Assembly (NCBI GenBank): GCA_036245805.1
Contig: BTRK01000003.1
Span: 7,130,001 to 7,194,000, forward strand
Source: Pristionchus mayeri
Taxonomy: Eukaryota > Nematoda > Chromadorea > Rhabditida > Neodiplogasteridae
Reading direction: 5' to 3'
Length of the DNA: 64,000 nucleotides
The position numbers were made by a program, and so were the translations under genes. Shown one piece after another: positions 1 to 11,867 of the stretch (the stretch's first letter is position 1; each line of letters starts with the position of its first letter). Below the pieces are notes generated by a model, which was not told where the DNA came from, did no database searches, and saw only the letters and a list, made by a program, of their open reading frames with translations.

Positions 1-564
1 CCTTCTGGGGTTACAGTTAAATAACGTTCATAGTTCAGTTCACTGTCTTATTAATTCCCATTCTCTCGTCGATCGACAGGGCGTGAATAAATGAAGAAAC
101 CGCGCGGCGAATTACAGACATTTCGAATTTTGATTTTCGGTGGGCAACAATAAGTGCAAATGAAGCAAGCTTCTGCAACGCCTTTCTCGTTCATGGAGAA
201 CTGATAATTACTGCAATCTATGTGGGCACGGAAATGCGCAAGTCAAGCAAGATTCAGCATGGGATAAATTAGCATCTGCTTGGACAGCTTCCTGTCGCAT
301 TTTTCATTACTCTATCTTTCTCACTCTCTCACTCACTCTGAACCGGTGAAGGATGCATGAATAATGACGCATTCATTGCACTCAAGCAGATGGGGGACAG
401 GGAGTACGAGAGACTGAGATTAAGAGAAAGGAAGGGGGGGTGAGAGTTTATGAATTTATTAACCCCTACCCGTTTCAATTCAAGGCCGGATGTGATGAAT
501 TTATAATGTGTGGGAAATGTATTCGAGAACGATGGTCTCCTCATGCATGAACACTCTTTCGACC
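1..564. other. No gene recognised
   Basis: I see no credible coding exon, RNA gene or bounded repeat here. The stretch is AT-rich with a CT-rich patch near 300-345. Open frames in it are short and have no recognisable motif. Confidence 0.4.
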
Positions 565-654
565 GGCACTAGGTCGGATGAGACCGGTGACCTCATGCCT
601 CCTTTGATATATCAAATGCGGCATTACGTTATAGTTCACATCTGACCTAGTGCC
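565..654. mobile_element. 90-bp hairpin MITE, copy 1
   Basis: The ends are inverted copies of each other (left GGCACTAGGTCGGATG, right CATCTGACCTAGTGCC) around a core containing TTTGATATATCAAA. A second 90-bp copy lies at 5110-5199 with the same ends and the same core layout, so this is a dispersed miniature inverted-repeat element and not a chance hairpin. It encodes nothing. No target duplication is clear. Superfamily is not assigned. Confidence 0.7.
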
Positions 655-1654
655 TCTCGACCGGTCGAGTGGTGAGAATCCATTGACCGAAGGGATTGCG
701 GTACCGTTTCTCGAACTCTAGTGGTGGGAATATAATTCGGGGAACGATATACGGAATCTTCGCTTATCCCAATTTCGAAATCTAGATGGAACGCGAAATC
801 TAGAATTATTTCTCAAGTAGTAGTAAGCAGGGAGGGAGTGAAAAGTCAATCTGTATTCACCTGGGTAGAAAATCCGATTACTGTTCGCTTTCAATTACTG
901 CTTTGTTCCTGAAAATTCATAAGGTACGCGGCCGCGGCTTTTCACTACTTTCACCCGGATGCTCATTAATAATATCACATTATGATCAAAATGCTATCAG
1001 GACCCGAATATATTATTCTCAAAGAAAATCATCACACTGTGTGCCGAAAAATGCGGGAGAGTAAGCATTTGCGTAAGATATTATAGTCGTGCTCAAAACA
1101 TTTCATTTGAATGGTAGAGTGAACTTTTGTTGAATGGCGTACGTAAAAATAGGCTAGGTAACAGTAGAAGCCTACTAGTAATAAACGCGACCAAATGTCA
1201 GACTAGAAAATATACGGCTTTATAGTAGCAGCATCACAGTAAACATAAGCCCAACGCGGTAGACCAAGTAATGGAGACAGTGACGAGCGCGTTTCCTTAA
1301 TTTTATATCCTATTCTCTATGATAGAACGTGGGATAAAAAGTTGAAATTAGGAGGAAATTAAGAATATCATAGGTAGAGGGAGACCAAGTAATGGACAGT
1401 GAGTGACTTCTCTGTTTGATGATGGCAGAACGTGAGAAAGGATGGAAATGGAAAGAAAATGAAGAATAGCTGGGCGATGCGTCAACGAACGGAACACAGC
1501 AGGAAAAAAATCATTTGGTTCTCTGCATTCTGCAAAAACAGCGTAAAAGCACGAACCATCCTAGAAAACAGCGCGCGAATCCGTAGATCAGCGAAATAGA
1601 TCACTTGGTGCCGCTTGACAGTGAACGGAAAACAACAGGAAAATGATTGACTCG
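655..1654. other. Intergenic, no feature recognised
   Basis: No exon with supporting splice sites, no tRNA-like boxes and no inverted repeat of note. Two related phrases on 'agaccaagtaatgga' at about 1260 and 1381 suggest an old local duplication of about 120 bp. Confidence 0.35.
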
Positions 1655-2715
1655 ATTGATTGTCAAGATATCACGCCTCTCACGAGAGAATCGAGCTGAG
1701 CCAGGGAATGGAGGGGAAAATCATGAAATTAGTTCTGACCGGATTTGGACATCCTCAGGCATGCCTAGCAATCGCCCAGTGTCTCATTGTGCATACTTCA
1801 TTTTGGAGGTCCCTGCACCGGGTCCGATCTCGGCCCCTCCTTCTTTGAGGGCTGATTTCGCACCTTTCATGAAAGATATGTGAAAATAGTCCTCGGAGTG
1901 ACCCCCACTCATTTTTCGAGCTCTATCGATCTATATAGCTCATTTTGTCTGAAAGTCGATTTTAACAGTTGTACACAATATGCTAATTTTCTCAAAAGTG
2001 TAGGTAAAGAAGCAGCGGATTTTCCCATAGGTTGTGTGTTTTTTCCAGAGCTATCGAATAAGGGGTTTGTTCCAAAAATATGGGTACTAGGGTTAGAGTT
2101 AAGGCCTTTTTGCGCTTTCAAATCATTTGAAGCTATTTTTCTTCATCAGACAATGTGCTACAGACCGCTCTCATTGCTCGTTCAGCCACAAATGATCGAG
2201 TCTCATTGAACTTTACCATTGAAAAATAACTTCAAATGAACGGAAAAGGTAAAAAGACCTTAACTCTAACTCTAGTACCCGTATTTTTGAAACAAACCAC
2301 TCATTCGATAGCACTGGGAAAACTCTACAATATGCGAAAAAATCAGCTGCTTCTTTACCTACACTTTTGAGAAAATTGACATTATGTGTACCACTATTAA
2401 AATCAACTTTCAGGCAAAATGAACTATATAGATTCGATAGAGCTCGAAAAATGAGTGGGGGTCACTCAGAGGTCACTTTTGCTCAATCTCTAAATATAAG
2501 CGCGATACGAGCTCTTAAAGTGAGTGATGCCGAGATGAGGCATGATGTAGGGAGCCGGAAAATGAAGTATGCACAATGAGGCTTTGGGGGTGATTTAGGC
2601 ATGCCTCAGGATGACCAAACACGGGTAGAACACAATTGACGATTTTCGTTCCATTCATAAGAAGGACGATTCTAGCTCGATTCTCTGGTGAGATGCGTGA
2701 TATGTCAGTCATTAT
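1655..2715. mobile_element. Decayed foldback element (about 1.06 kb)
   Basis: The left half (for example 'gagtgacccccactcatttt' near 1897) returns inverted in the right half ('aaaatgagtgggggtcactc' near 2448), and the match continues outward to 'attgtcaagatatcacg' on the left and 'cgtgatatgtcag' on the right. The arms are about 500 bp with many mismatches and small indels, so the copy is old. Open frames within it are by-products of the arms. No transposase motif is seen. Confidence 0.75.
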
Positions 2716-4766
2716 TTGCTTCGGATAACGAAGGCGACAATTGTTAGACATTGCGAGGTATAGTTGGCTTCATGCTATCATCGTTCTGCATACTCTATCG
2801 CGGATGACAGATCACGCAGAATCAAGAGAGCGCATTTCATGCGAAGCCCTATAAATGAGTGACGTGATGCATTTCGCGAGTTATGACACACGTCATTCAT
2901 TTCAGAGAACGAAAGCGAAAATAGACGGTGTGCGGGCTGTTTTTAGGGCAGGGCATATGGGAAACAAAGTTGTGAGGACGCGAATACCACCCTGGAAGGG
3001 CACTTGGGGAGAACGTAGGCCTCGTCATTTCTCCCCCTCTCCTATTTTGCCTCCTTCTCTGTCTTTCGCTCCGTCTTGCTCCCGGGCAATCTCCGGCGTC
3101 TGGGCTCTCTACTCTCTAGTTTTCTTCGTCGACTGGTGTCTCTCTACTTTTCTATCGCTCTCTAGCTCCCTCTCTACCCCCCTACCCCCCGCAGTGCCCA
3201 GGGGCTACTACAACTTCGCTCGGGGCGTTCACTAGTATGCCGAGATTGGAAAGACAAACAAACGGAGAGATGTAGAGTGGATGTACTGAAATTCGATGAG
3301 ATATGCATCCATCTGCTAACACATGACGCCATATAGCTTGCATAATCTACGAGCGAACGTATTATGGCATTGCATGGCTTCCACAGAGTAATGCAACGGA
3401 GTTGGAAAGACTTTGCAATAAATGGCTCACTTCATTCGGGTTGAGTCCTCGCTGGTCGATGATACAATGCATTCCACCAAAGATAACCGGGCGGCGAACG
3501 ATAACTGGTGGTCCTTTTGAGGATTCCCGGATGGCTTACACCTGGCCAGTGCCGACCCGGGTGGTTGTAAGCTGAGGAAACCGGAGATACTACGGTTCCG
3601 CGCATCGGCGAGTTCTTCTGTTGCTGACAGATGCTCAGTAATCACCCGTCTAGCGTTCATTTACGGATTTACGATTTGGGACTTTCTGCATTCTAATTTG
3701 TCTATATTGTCTTCAGACTTCGAATATGTTTCATGAAGAATTCATATCGGAAACATGTGATGATGAATATTACTGGACGGCTTTGTTCTCTAAAAAATAA
3801 ACTAGAATATCACGAACATTTTTTTGTTCAACATGTTCGGGACGTTTGATGAATAAAGTAGTTTATGCAATTCAAATGCAAATTATTTCAACATTTCTCA
3901 ATACTACTCAAACAAATTATATCAGAGTGGATGAACGGGCTTATTTGCGTGGCGCAAGGACACTGCAAAGGCGCGGCGAATCAACATCAAGTCCCTGATG
4001 GAAGATATTTGATCTTTTATCTGGGATAAGTTCTCGTATCACACTCTGTACTACACACGATTTGTGATTTTTTTCACTTCCACTTCAGTGGAAATTCACG
4101 ATTGTAATATTCATTGGGAAGGGTAGATTTTGAAACATGTTAAAAGTGGGGCACAGAGTACTAACGGGGCGAGCCAACATCGATGGCCAGTTGTGAGTGT
4201 TGTAGTTGAACAAGGTGTCGTATCAGCACTTCAAAGCTTAATGGACCATCTATTGTCGCAAAAAGATGACACTCTCTTCATGTCCCGAACTCTCTCACCG
4301 GTCCACCCCTCAGCTTTTTGCGACCATAAATGACCCATAAGTGTTCATTGAGAAGATACTGTAAAAATAGTATCGAACTAAATATATGGCTATCAAGTCT
4401 CAAGGTTCTGATTGGAAACAGCGTTGATCTTTGAACTATCTTGTTTCATTCACTCTGCTTCCACCTTGTTGTTGTTGTTTTTGTTTATTTTTGCAAAAAT
4501 GAGAACCACTCCATGACTTTAGAATTCTAGTGCTCAATGGGAATATAGTCGGATGAAACATATTACAAATGGCGAAAGAGAAGTATATAATGCAGAAAGA
4601 GTGCATATTGCTTGCGTTCAACTGTATGGAACAATACATGTCTCCTGATTGGGCGTGTGTGATCACAAATTGTTTATTTACGTCAACAATTTACAGAACG
4701 TCGCTCAACTATGAGGTAAATGAAATAAATATAATATTGTTTTTTAACCGTGAATCCAGTCTGTTT
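2716..4766. other. No supported gene; CT-rich tract and short unassigned frames
   Basis: A CT-rich tract fills about 3030-3190. A 78-codon open frame on the minus strand (3427-3660) has mixed composition but no family I recognise and no splice support. The rest is AT-rich. I see nothing else I can defend. Confidence 0.3.
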
Positions 4767-6726
4767 TTAAATGTGAATCCAATCTCTCAGCTTTGGGCAG
4801 AAACTGCAACAGGCTGCGTACACCGCCGTTACACCAGACAGCACCGCCAGAGCGGCCATCTGAACTGGGCAGAGCACGATGCCCAGTACAATCCCCCCTA
4901 CGAAGCAGGCGCAACATACACCACAGAAGCACTCGAAATTACAATCGTCCTTGGGGGGTACTGGGTACTCCTAAACAATAATTGTGTTATTTTTTACCCG
5001 TAATTCAAATTCAAGCACATATCAATCAATCGTTTTTATAACGCTAAGAACGTACTGGAAGACATGATCTTTCGACAGAGTAACGTAAGAGTATTGTAAA
5101 TCAAGAAACGGCGCTAGGTCGGATGAGTACTATGACGTCATGCCGCCTTTGACATATCAAAGGTGACATGACGCAATAGTTCTCGCCCGACTTAGTGCCG
5201 AAGAAACTATATATCGTCGATATCTACTCCGTACCTCTTCTTTGAAGCCGAGCACTCGCCCATGCTGTACATTAACCGTTGCATAATCTTCCGGTGTTTC
5301 GTAATCTTCACCCTCGGGGACTACGACCTCGCTGTAGTTCTCCTTCGCCACTAAACAAGTGGATTCGACTAATGCAATATCTCAAAGAAAAAAAAGCGCT
5401 TGAACATGAAATGGATCAGCCTCAGCTTTTTCATTAAGCGTCCCAGATTTGTTCGGGTACGCGTTGCACATTATTTAGCGTACGCAATGCATAATGGTCA
5501 CAAATTGAGAAATTTTCGAGTTCCGCGAATAATATATTTTCTGCATGAGGCCGGTTACCGAAGAATCGGGCAACAGTGTGTAAGTGTTGGCACACTAAAA
5601 TTTCAAAAACTTGTAGAAAAGGGTTATCGAGGGTGCTGATCAATATGGTATGCTTCATTTTGCACCAAACCGACCGGTGCAGCCGTGCTGCAAGTTGACC
5701 CAATTTACATTTCCCTAAATAACTCAACAAATTGTTGACGAATAATAATGAAATTTGTAGAGATGGTAGAAATGACTATAACGAATAAGATCAAATTGAT
5801 AGAACAAAAAATATTTTATGCAAATTTGTCGAAAATTTAGTTTTCGAATACCATGGAGAAGCGGAAGCTGCTTTTTATCTAGACAGATGCGCCTTGCCGA
5901 GAGGATAATTTTTCGTATGATATGTGTAGGGTAAAGCCGAAACGGTTTTTTGATATGAACCATTTTCTGACTCATTTTCCTAATTACGCCGCGCTCCAAT
6001 CCGAGAGCAATGAGGAATTGAAATGTGTTTCATCGCTGAATAACCTCTTGTTGACGAATCGGTCTCATAATTTTGCATTCAAATTGAAACATATTTCAAT
6101 TCTTCATTGCTCGCGCATCGGAGTGCGGCGGAATGGGGAAATTATCTCAGATAACGGCTTATAGCAAAAAACCGATTCGTCGTTACCCCACACATAGCAT
6201 ACGGAAAATGATCCTCTCGAATAGGTACAATTATCTAGATAAAAATCTGCTTCCGCTTCTCCCTGGTATTCGAAAACTGAATTTGCGACAAATTTGCATA
6301 AAATATTTTTTGCTCTATCAATTTGATCTTATTTGTTATAGTCATTTGTACCACCTGTACAAATTTCATGATTATTCGTCAAAAATTATTTACTAAAATG
6401 TAAAATAGGTCGACTTGCAGCCCGGCTGCACCGGTCGGTTTGGTGCAAAATGAATAATACCAGGATGAGAAGCACCCTGGATAACCCCTTTCTACAAGTT
6501 TTCAAAATTTCGGTGTGCCAACCCATGTTTTATTCTTCGGTAACCGGCCTCACATACTCTACTCTCACAGTACTAAATGCTTTCCAAAAATTTGGTGTAA
6601 GGTAAGGCTAAGCATAATACCGTCCTCTTCCACTCGAAAGCTGATCACAGTTGCTGAGGAGACACCTGATGAGGCAAGCATGTCCACCGTCGAATTCGGC
6701 TCAACTCTGGATGCTTTCGCTCCCAT
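4767..6726 (-). CDS. Small Cys-rich membrane protein with MGAK N-terminus (3 exons, 141 aa)
   Basis: Three exons join in phase on the minus strand: A 6726-6621, B 5350-5235, C 4970-4767 (106+116+204 nt, stop TAA). Exon A starts MGAKASRVEP; a Gly at position 2 followed by a basic stretch is what N-myristoylated proteins have, so membrane tethering is possible. Exon B (residues 36-74) is acidic and polar. Exon C is Cys-rich (C84, 88, 90, 93, 94, 96, 108, 128, 129, 132) around a long hydrophobic stretch (about 95-127), enough for one long or two short membrane spans, and ends CPKLRDWIHI. The intron between A and B holds a 1-kb foldback element. A paralogue with the same three exons lies at 7912-8725. 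There is no ATG at the start of exon B in either copy, which supports an internal exon. I recognise no known family; function unknown. Confidence 0.72.
5110..5199. mobile_element. 90-bp hairpin MITE, copy 2
   Basis: Same family as 565-654: left end GGCGCTAGGTCGGATG, right end inverted, core CCTTTGACATATCAAAGG. It sits in intron B-C of the small membrane protein gene, 35 bp beyond the 5' splice site of exon B, so the transcript would carry the hairpin right next to that splice site. Confidence 0.7.
5546..6552. mobile_element. Foldback element, TGAGGCCGGTT family, copy 1
   Basis: Ends TGAGGCCGGTTACCG and its inverse, flanked by a 2-bp CA on both sides (5544-5545, 6553-6554). Arms of roughly 450 bp include 'cgaccggtgcagcc' on the left and 'ggctgcaccggtcgg' on the right. 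The same termini and sub-terminal text ('accctcgagaacccctttc'-like) recur in the element at 20233-21571, so the two are one family. It lies in an intron of the minus-strand gene at 4767-6726. No coding capacity. Confidence 0.82.
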
Positions 6727-7004
6727 TGTCAGCGGGGTAGTAGGAAGACGACTGAAATGGACTGAAAATACATAAATCAAAGGGAGAGAGGCGGGATCAA
6801 GTCAGAGTTGATCAAATCAGAGCTTCGGTGAGGAAGTGGGAAGACAGCTGAAAAGATGTGGATAATCTTAGAAACAGAGGCGACATGTAAACAAATGTAG
6901 AGTGAAAGACGCGTGGCGTTGTTGGATGAGTGAGAATAAAGGGCGGTACTTAGAGTCCGCGAGCGTCCTATTGATTGCTTTATTTGATAGAGGAAGGGAG
7001 AATA

Positions 7005-7160
7005 TGCACTTCTTCGGTTTCTGGCCACCCCCCCCCCCCCTCTCATTTCCACCCCGTCCATCAGGAGGGGTTGAACGGCCGAAAATCAGGGAGCAATATC
7101 TAGCAATGAGTGGGCTAGATGAGGAAGGGGGGGGGGTGGCCAGAAACCGAAGAAGTGCCG
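7005..7160. repeat. Short inverted repeat with poly-C/poly-G borders
   Basis: About 33 bp ('gcacttcttcggtttctggc' plus a C run) at the left is repeated inverted at 7127-7159 with a G run. The loop is about 90 bp. Probably a small MITE with homopolymer expansion at the ends; no target duplication recognised. Confidence 0.6.
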
Positions 7161-7911
7161 GAGAATACTTAATAGCTATACTGCTTGTAGGGATGCTTGA
7201 CAATGAGTGTATCTCTTGACTGTGCGAGCTATATCATTGTTCTATCATTATTGTTCCATCGACCCCCAGGGTCAGCCTAGAACCCAGTGTAGAGATAACC
7301 TGAGAAGATCAATTGGTGGCCCACTGGTGGTCTGGAACGACCAGAGAATTTCGTCGTCGTCCGCTAACGCTTGAAATGATAAATAGTGGTTGATCTTCGT
7401 TCAGATAGGGAAGGTACCACGTATAAAGAACATAGTCATTTACCTTACTGGTGTGTTGGTAGACACATCACTGATTTGTATATCCCCTCTCTCTCCCCGC
7501 CACCCCCCCCCCCCTCTTTCACCTCTCACTCTTCGCTCTACAAAATTGCCGGACCATATGTTCCTATCCTTCTCCCGATGCATTGGTAAATCGTTATTAT
7601 GTTGTTGATGGAAGAGTTCGCACAGTGTGAGGAGCGATCTAAAACAACTGTTTCGCATAATTATCATAATTATGATTAATGTTTTCGCAAAGCCTTGTCC
7701 GAAAGAACTTCTGAATTTAGTTCGCCGTGAAGAAATACGGTTGAAACATTGTTATATTATATTGGACAATTGCGATTACAATTCGTATATCGATAGTAAT
7801 AAGACACGTAACATTGCTCAGGGAATACGTTGACGGGAATACGGATACACACGAGCAGAAAATACGGAATATCAGATCGTAGCAATTAATACATAATCAC
7901 GCTAAAGGGGC

Positions 7912-8725
7912 TTAGCGCTCGCACCACGCAATAAGCTTTGGACAGAGACAGAAGAAGCCGGAGTAAAAAGTTATCCCACAATAAATCGCCATAACAGGAT
8001 GCACTAAGGGACATGTAAAAATAACAGCTGCAAGCGTCGCTGCTACGAGCATACACGATACGCCAGCGAAGCACACCCAGTCACAACAGTTCCCGGCCCT
8101 CGCAGGGCAGTCCTCAATCAGTAATTTGTTAGTATTTTATGCTGGAACCAGCATACTATAGTTTGAGATGTACCTCGCGCCCGTCATTCTACACACTACC
8201 ACTCGGTCATTCGACGAGAGATAGTGTACTAAATATCTAGAATGACGAGAGCTTGATATTCTTTCTCGATGCTTCATACATCTTCTTCGAAGCCGATAAC
8301 TTTCCCTTGAGGAATGGTAATCTATGTATACTCATTCTTGATCGACGTGTCAGTATTTTCGCCCTCGGTACTCACGCACTTGTTGTGGTTCTCCTTCGCC
8401 ACTAAAGGAATATATTCAACAAAAAAATTTTGTATATTGCTATATCGCAAGCACCGCTCCATCTTTCCTTCTCATGCACCGTGTTGTATCACTTCTACGC
8501 ATAAACTATGTGCATAAACTAAAAACAAAATATTTTTAAAAAAATCTAAATCTGCAAAGCTAGAGAGTTCAAAAATAAATCTAAAATATTAAGTATCTAA
8601 TAAATCTAAAATATAAAATATTAAGTACATTCCTCTTGCTCTCGCAAGGTGATCACATAGACTTCTGTTGGGACTGGCATGTCCACGGGCGATTTCGGCT
8701 CAACTCTGGATACTTTAGCCCCCAT
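7912..8725 (-). pseudogene. Paralogue of the small Cys-rich membrane protein, broken by a stop in exon B
   Basis: The same three-exon plan as 4767-6726: A' 8725-8629 (MGAKVSRVEP start), B' 8401-8280 (AKEN start, EGE motif, VIGFEED end), C' 8112-7912 (Cys-rich hydrophobic segment ending CPKLIAWCER, stop TAA). All junctions keep phase (97, 122 and 201 nt). Exon B' carries an in-frame TAG where the intact copy has a Thr codon, so the full protein cannot be made without read-through. Exon C' has no other damage, so the loss is either recent or exon C' is still used. Sequence divergence between copies is high in A and B but the CPKLxxW ending and Cys positions are kept. Confidence 0.68.
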
Positions 8726-9149
8726 TCTCAGTTCTTTAGTAGGACGAAGATGAAATAAACTGCAATGCAGATAAATCCAAGGGAACAACTTTTCTGTTTT
8801 GACTCAAGCTGTACAATAAAAACTGAAAATGCTATGATAGAAAAACCGTAAATGAGGCGAAAAATAAATTCATAGATTTTTTGTGAGATTCCTTCCCCCG
8901 GAATTTTATTGCGGAATATGGAAGATGGAGTCCATATGTGATTTAGAAACGTGTATTGAATATATTTATCGGCATTTTCATACTAAGGGGATATGGTCGT
9001 GATTTTAGATGCTCAATGCGGGTCGGTAACCGCAATATTTCAGCGGAAAGCAAATTTTGATTAGTTTTTGCACTGCCGGATACGCGTATTCGAGTAAAGA
9101 AAACGAACGATTCGAAACTATATCTATCATGTATATCATATTTGAACAC

Positions 9150-9451
9150 TGTTGTGTAAAGGCCCTTGCCTTGTACCCTTAGTCAATTACCATACGTGTA
9201 GATTAGACTCCCCTCTTCCCTCGTCTAGTGCAGACTGCACTCTCCCCTCCTCTCCCCATTGTCTATTAGCATGTCACCTGTTAATGACCTTGTCTCGCAT
9301 ATTCAAGACGAGTCCGCCCGACTCGTCTCTCGCCCTCTCTTCTTGCTTCTCCCCTGTTTTCTCTTGTATTGAGCGGTTGCTCCCCCCTTGTCTGCGATAA
9401 AGCTTGGTTCCCTCTTTGCTCTTGGAGTACGTTACAGGCGACTACGCAATA
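9150..9451 (+). repeat. 5' LTR (302 bp)
   Basis: Direct repeat of 11868-12169 and inverted repeat of 12518-12819. Begins TGTTGTGTAAAGG and ends GACTACGCAATA. It differs from the 3' LTR at only a handful of positions. Confidence 0.9.
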
Positions 9452-9556
9452 TTGGCGATCAGTACTCACGATTAGGCGTTGCCTGTTTCCTGTGTTCGTT
9501 CTTGTGTTTCGTGTTCCGAGTCGGGTGTCCAGTACGTTTCCTCTCGTTATTGTGTG

Positions 9557-9736
9557 CGTAACTGTGTGTCTCGAGTGAGCACATCAGTTGTAGGTTCCGT
9601 GTGGAACTGAGCGTATCGTAACTGTGTGTCTCGAGTGAGCACATCAGTTGTAGGTTCCGTGTGGAACTGAGCGTATCGTAACTGTGTGTCTCGAGTGAGC
9701 ACATAAGTTGTAGGTTCCGTGTGGAACTGAGCGTTT
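9557..9736 (+). repeat. 60-bp tandem triplication in the retroelement leader
   Basis: Three copies of a 60-bp unit beginning at 'gtaactgtgtgtctcgagtg', nearly identical, in the untranslated leader between the 5' LTR and the first open frame. Leader repeats of this kind are known in some LTR elements; role here unknown. Confidence 0.9.
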
Positions 9737-9900
9737 GGAAACAGTGATTTGTCGAGGTCGGCCGGAGGCGCTGCTCGATTTTCTTTCTGCCCTTCTGAGT
9801 GCGTGGCAGAAAGTGATCTCGAAAGCAGTGAGGTTTCACTAATGGTAGTGAACCGTTCCGAGACTGTACTCACTCGATAGATAGCACACGTGTCACAAGA

Positions 9901-11761
9901 ATGCCTGCTGATGCGAGTGAGAAAGGAATCGGAGCGATGATCGCCCACCGAGTCAATGGAAGACTCGTGCCGATTGCACATGCATCAAGAGCCTTGAAAT
10001 CAGCCGAGATCAAATACGCCCAGATCGAGAAAGAAGGACTGGCTCTGGTTTTCGGAGTGACGAAGTTCCATCGATACCTATTTGGAATGAGATTTGTGAT
10101 GCAAACGGATCATAAGCCCCTCCTGACGATATTCGGATCGAAGAATGAAATACCGGTGCATACAGCGAGGAGACTGTATCACTGGGCGACGATCTTGTTG
10201 GGATATAACTTCACGATGGAATACATCGATACGGAGAGTTTCGCTTATGCAGATGCACTCTCTCGATTGATGTTTGATTCGAGAGATGGACAAGATGATG
10301 AGAATGTGCTCGAAGATGCAGAGACACTCATCGTGAGAATAATCAGAACCAGCATCGAGAAATTGCCTGTAACTTCTGAGGATATCAAATACGCGCTATC
10401 GGCGGACCAGCTGCTGTCTAGAGTCAGGAATTTCCATCTCACGAGATGGCCGAATGAGAAGACTCTCCGTGAGGATAGTGAATTTGACCAACTGAAGCCA
10501 TTTTACTCAAGGAGAATGGAGTTGGCGGTGGTTGACGATTGTCTAATGGTGAACAATCGAGTCGTAATTCCCAGATCGCTCATCAAGGAAGTGCTGAAAA
10601 TGCTGCATGCAGGGCACCCAGGTGTTGTCAAAATGAAGTCGATAGCTCGACAGGTGTGCTACTGGTATCGGATGGACGGAGACATTGAACAAGTTGTTCT
10701 TTCGTGCGATCAGTGTTCACAGGCACTCAAGAGACCGACGAAGGTGCCACTCGAACCATGGCCGAAGACGTGTGATCCATGGGAGAGAATCCACTTGGAT
10801 TATTGCGGTCCTGTGGACGGTAAATATCTCCTGGTCATAGTCGACTCATTGTCGAAATGGCCCGAAATCGTGGTGACATCGTCGATGACGGCAGGTGCCA
10901 CAATTCGTATTCTGAATGAATCGATCTCCAGAAACGGCCTCCCCAGAGTGATAGTGACAGATATTGGCCCGCAGTTCAATTCGGATGCGTTTAATCGTTA
11001 CTGTCGTGAACGTGGAATTATCCGCATGAATACTCCTACGTACCACCCCCAGAGCAATGGTCAGGCGGAGAGATTTGTCGGTTCCGTGAAGAGAAGTTTG
11101 CTGAAGCAAAAGGGAGAGCGATCACTCGAGGAAGCTCTCCAGCTGTTTCTCTACAACTATCGGAAAACTCCAAATCCCCAGTGTGATGGGAAGACACCGA
11201 GTGAAATGATGTTCGGAAGGAACATTCGATCAGAGGTGGATCTCATGAGTCCCATAGAGAGTAATGACTGGAAACGATGAACGGATCGACCGAATGAGGG
11301 AGAGATTCGATCAGAAACACGGTGCGAAAGCACGATCGTTCAAGATTGGAGATAATGTCTTGTACGATATGCAAGTTTCCCCGAATGGTCGGAAGTGGAC
11401 TAAAGGGATCGTGAATGGTCGAATCGGGAAGACCATATACGAAGTGACACTGGATGATCGAACAGTGAGGGCACATGCCAATCAGCTGAGAATGAGAATG
11501 GACTCTGATCGAGAGATCGAGTATGTGACTAATCCAGTAAGGGATAATGAGGCACAAGTTGATGACGTTGATGTGACGGACACGAAGGCCGATGCCGAGC
11601 AGATCGCTGGCGACAAGAAATTCGAAGAAGACCTCGATGGACTATGCCAACAGGACGATCGCATCAACGACCAGCCCGTGCCGAGAAGATCTACAAGGAC
11701 GAGTGCACCACCGAAGAGACTCAATGTCAGTTTCAAGAACAAACGATACGACGAAGAATGA
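9901..11761 (+). pseudogene. pol: Truncated, frameshifted pol: RNase H plus integrase
   Basis: Frame 1 (9901-11278) opens at the RNase H start (DASEKGIGA, with YAQIEKEGLAL and DALSR typical of Ty3/gypsy RNase H), then the integrase zinc finger (HAGHPG ... CDQC) and catalytic core with the D,D-35-E residues in DYCGPV, TDIGPQF and NGQAERF. It stops at 11278; frame 2 (from 11264) continues with the integrase C-terminal part (FKIGDNVLYDM) to 11761, so one frameshift divides the protein. The first Met lies inside the RNase H fold, showing that everything upstream (gag, protease, RT) was deleted and that this ATG is not a native start. Confidence 0.85.
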
Positions 11762-11867
11762 GTTCCCGACCAAAAATTCTTCAATCGTGGCCCATTGATT
11801 ATTGCATCGTCGTAATTGTCGATTTTTTTTTATCAGATTCACCCTCAGTTTGAATCTTGGAGGGAGG

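Noticed and set aside
2855..3235. 126-codon plus-strand open frame
   Set aside because: The second half is a CT-rich simple-sequence tract; no motif or paralogue.
3427..3660. 78-codon minus-strand open frame of balanced composition
   Set aside because: No recognisable family and no splice partners; could be a transposon scrap but I cannot show it.
5157..5350. Gene start at the AKEN exon (frame opening with GTG at 5349-5351)
   Set aside because: No ATG is present in either paralogue; a TTTAG acceptor sits directly before it and the phase fits an upstream MGAK exon.
9459..9981. Minus-strand open frames with threefold internal protein repeats
   Set aside because: These are translations of the 60-bp leader triplication of the LTR element in wrong frames.
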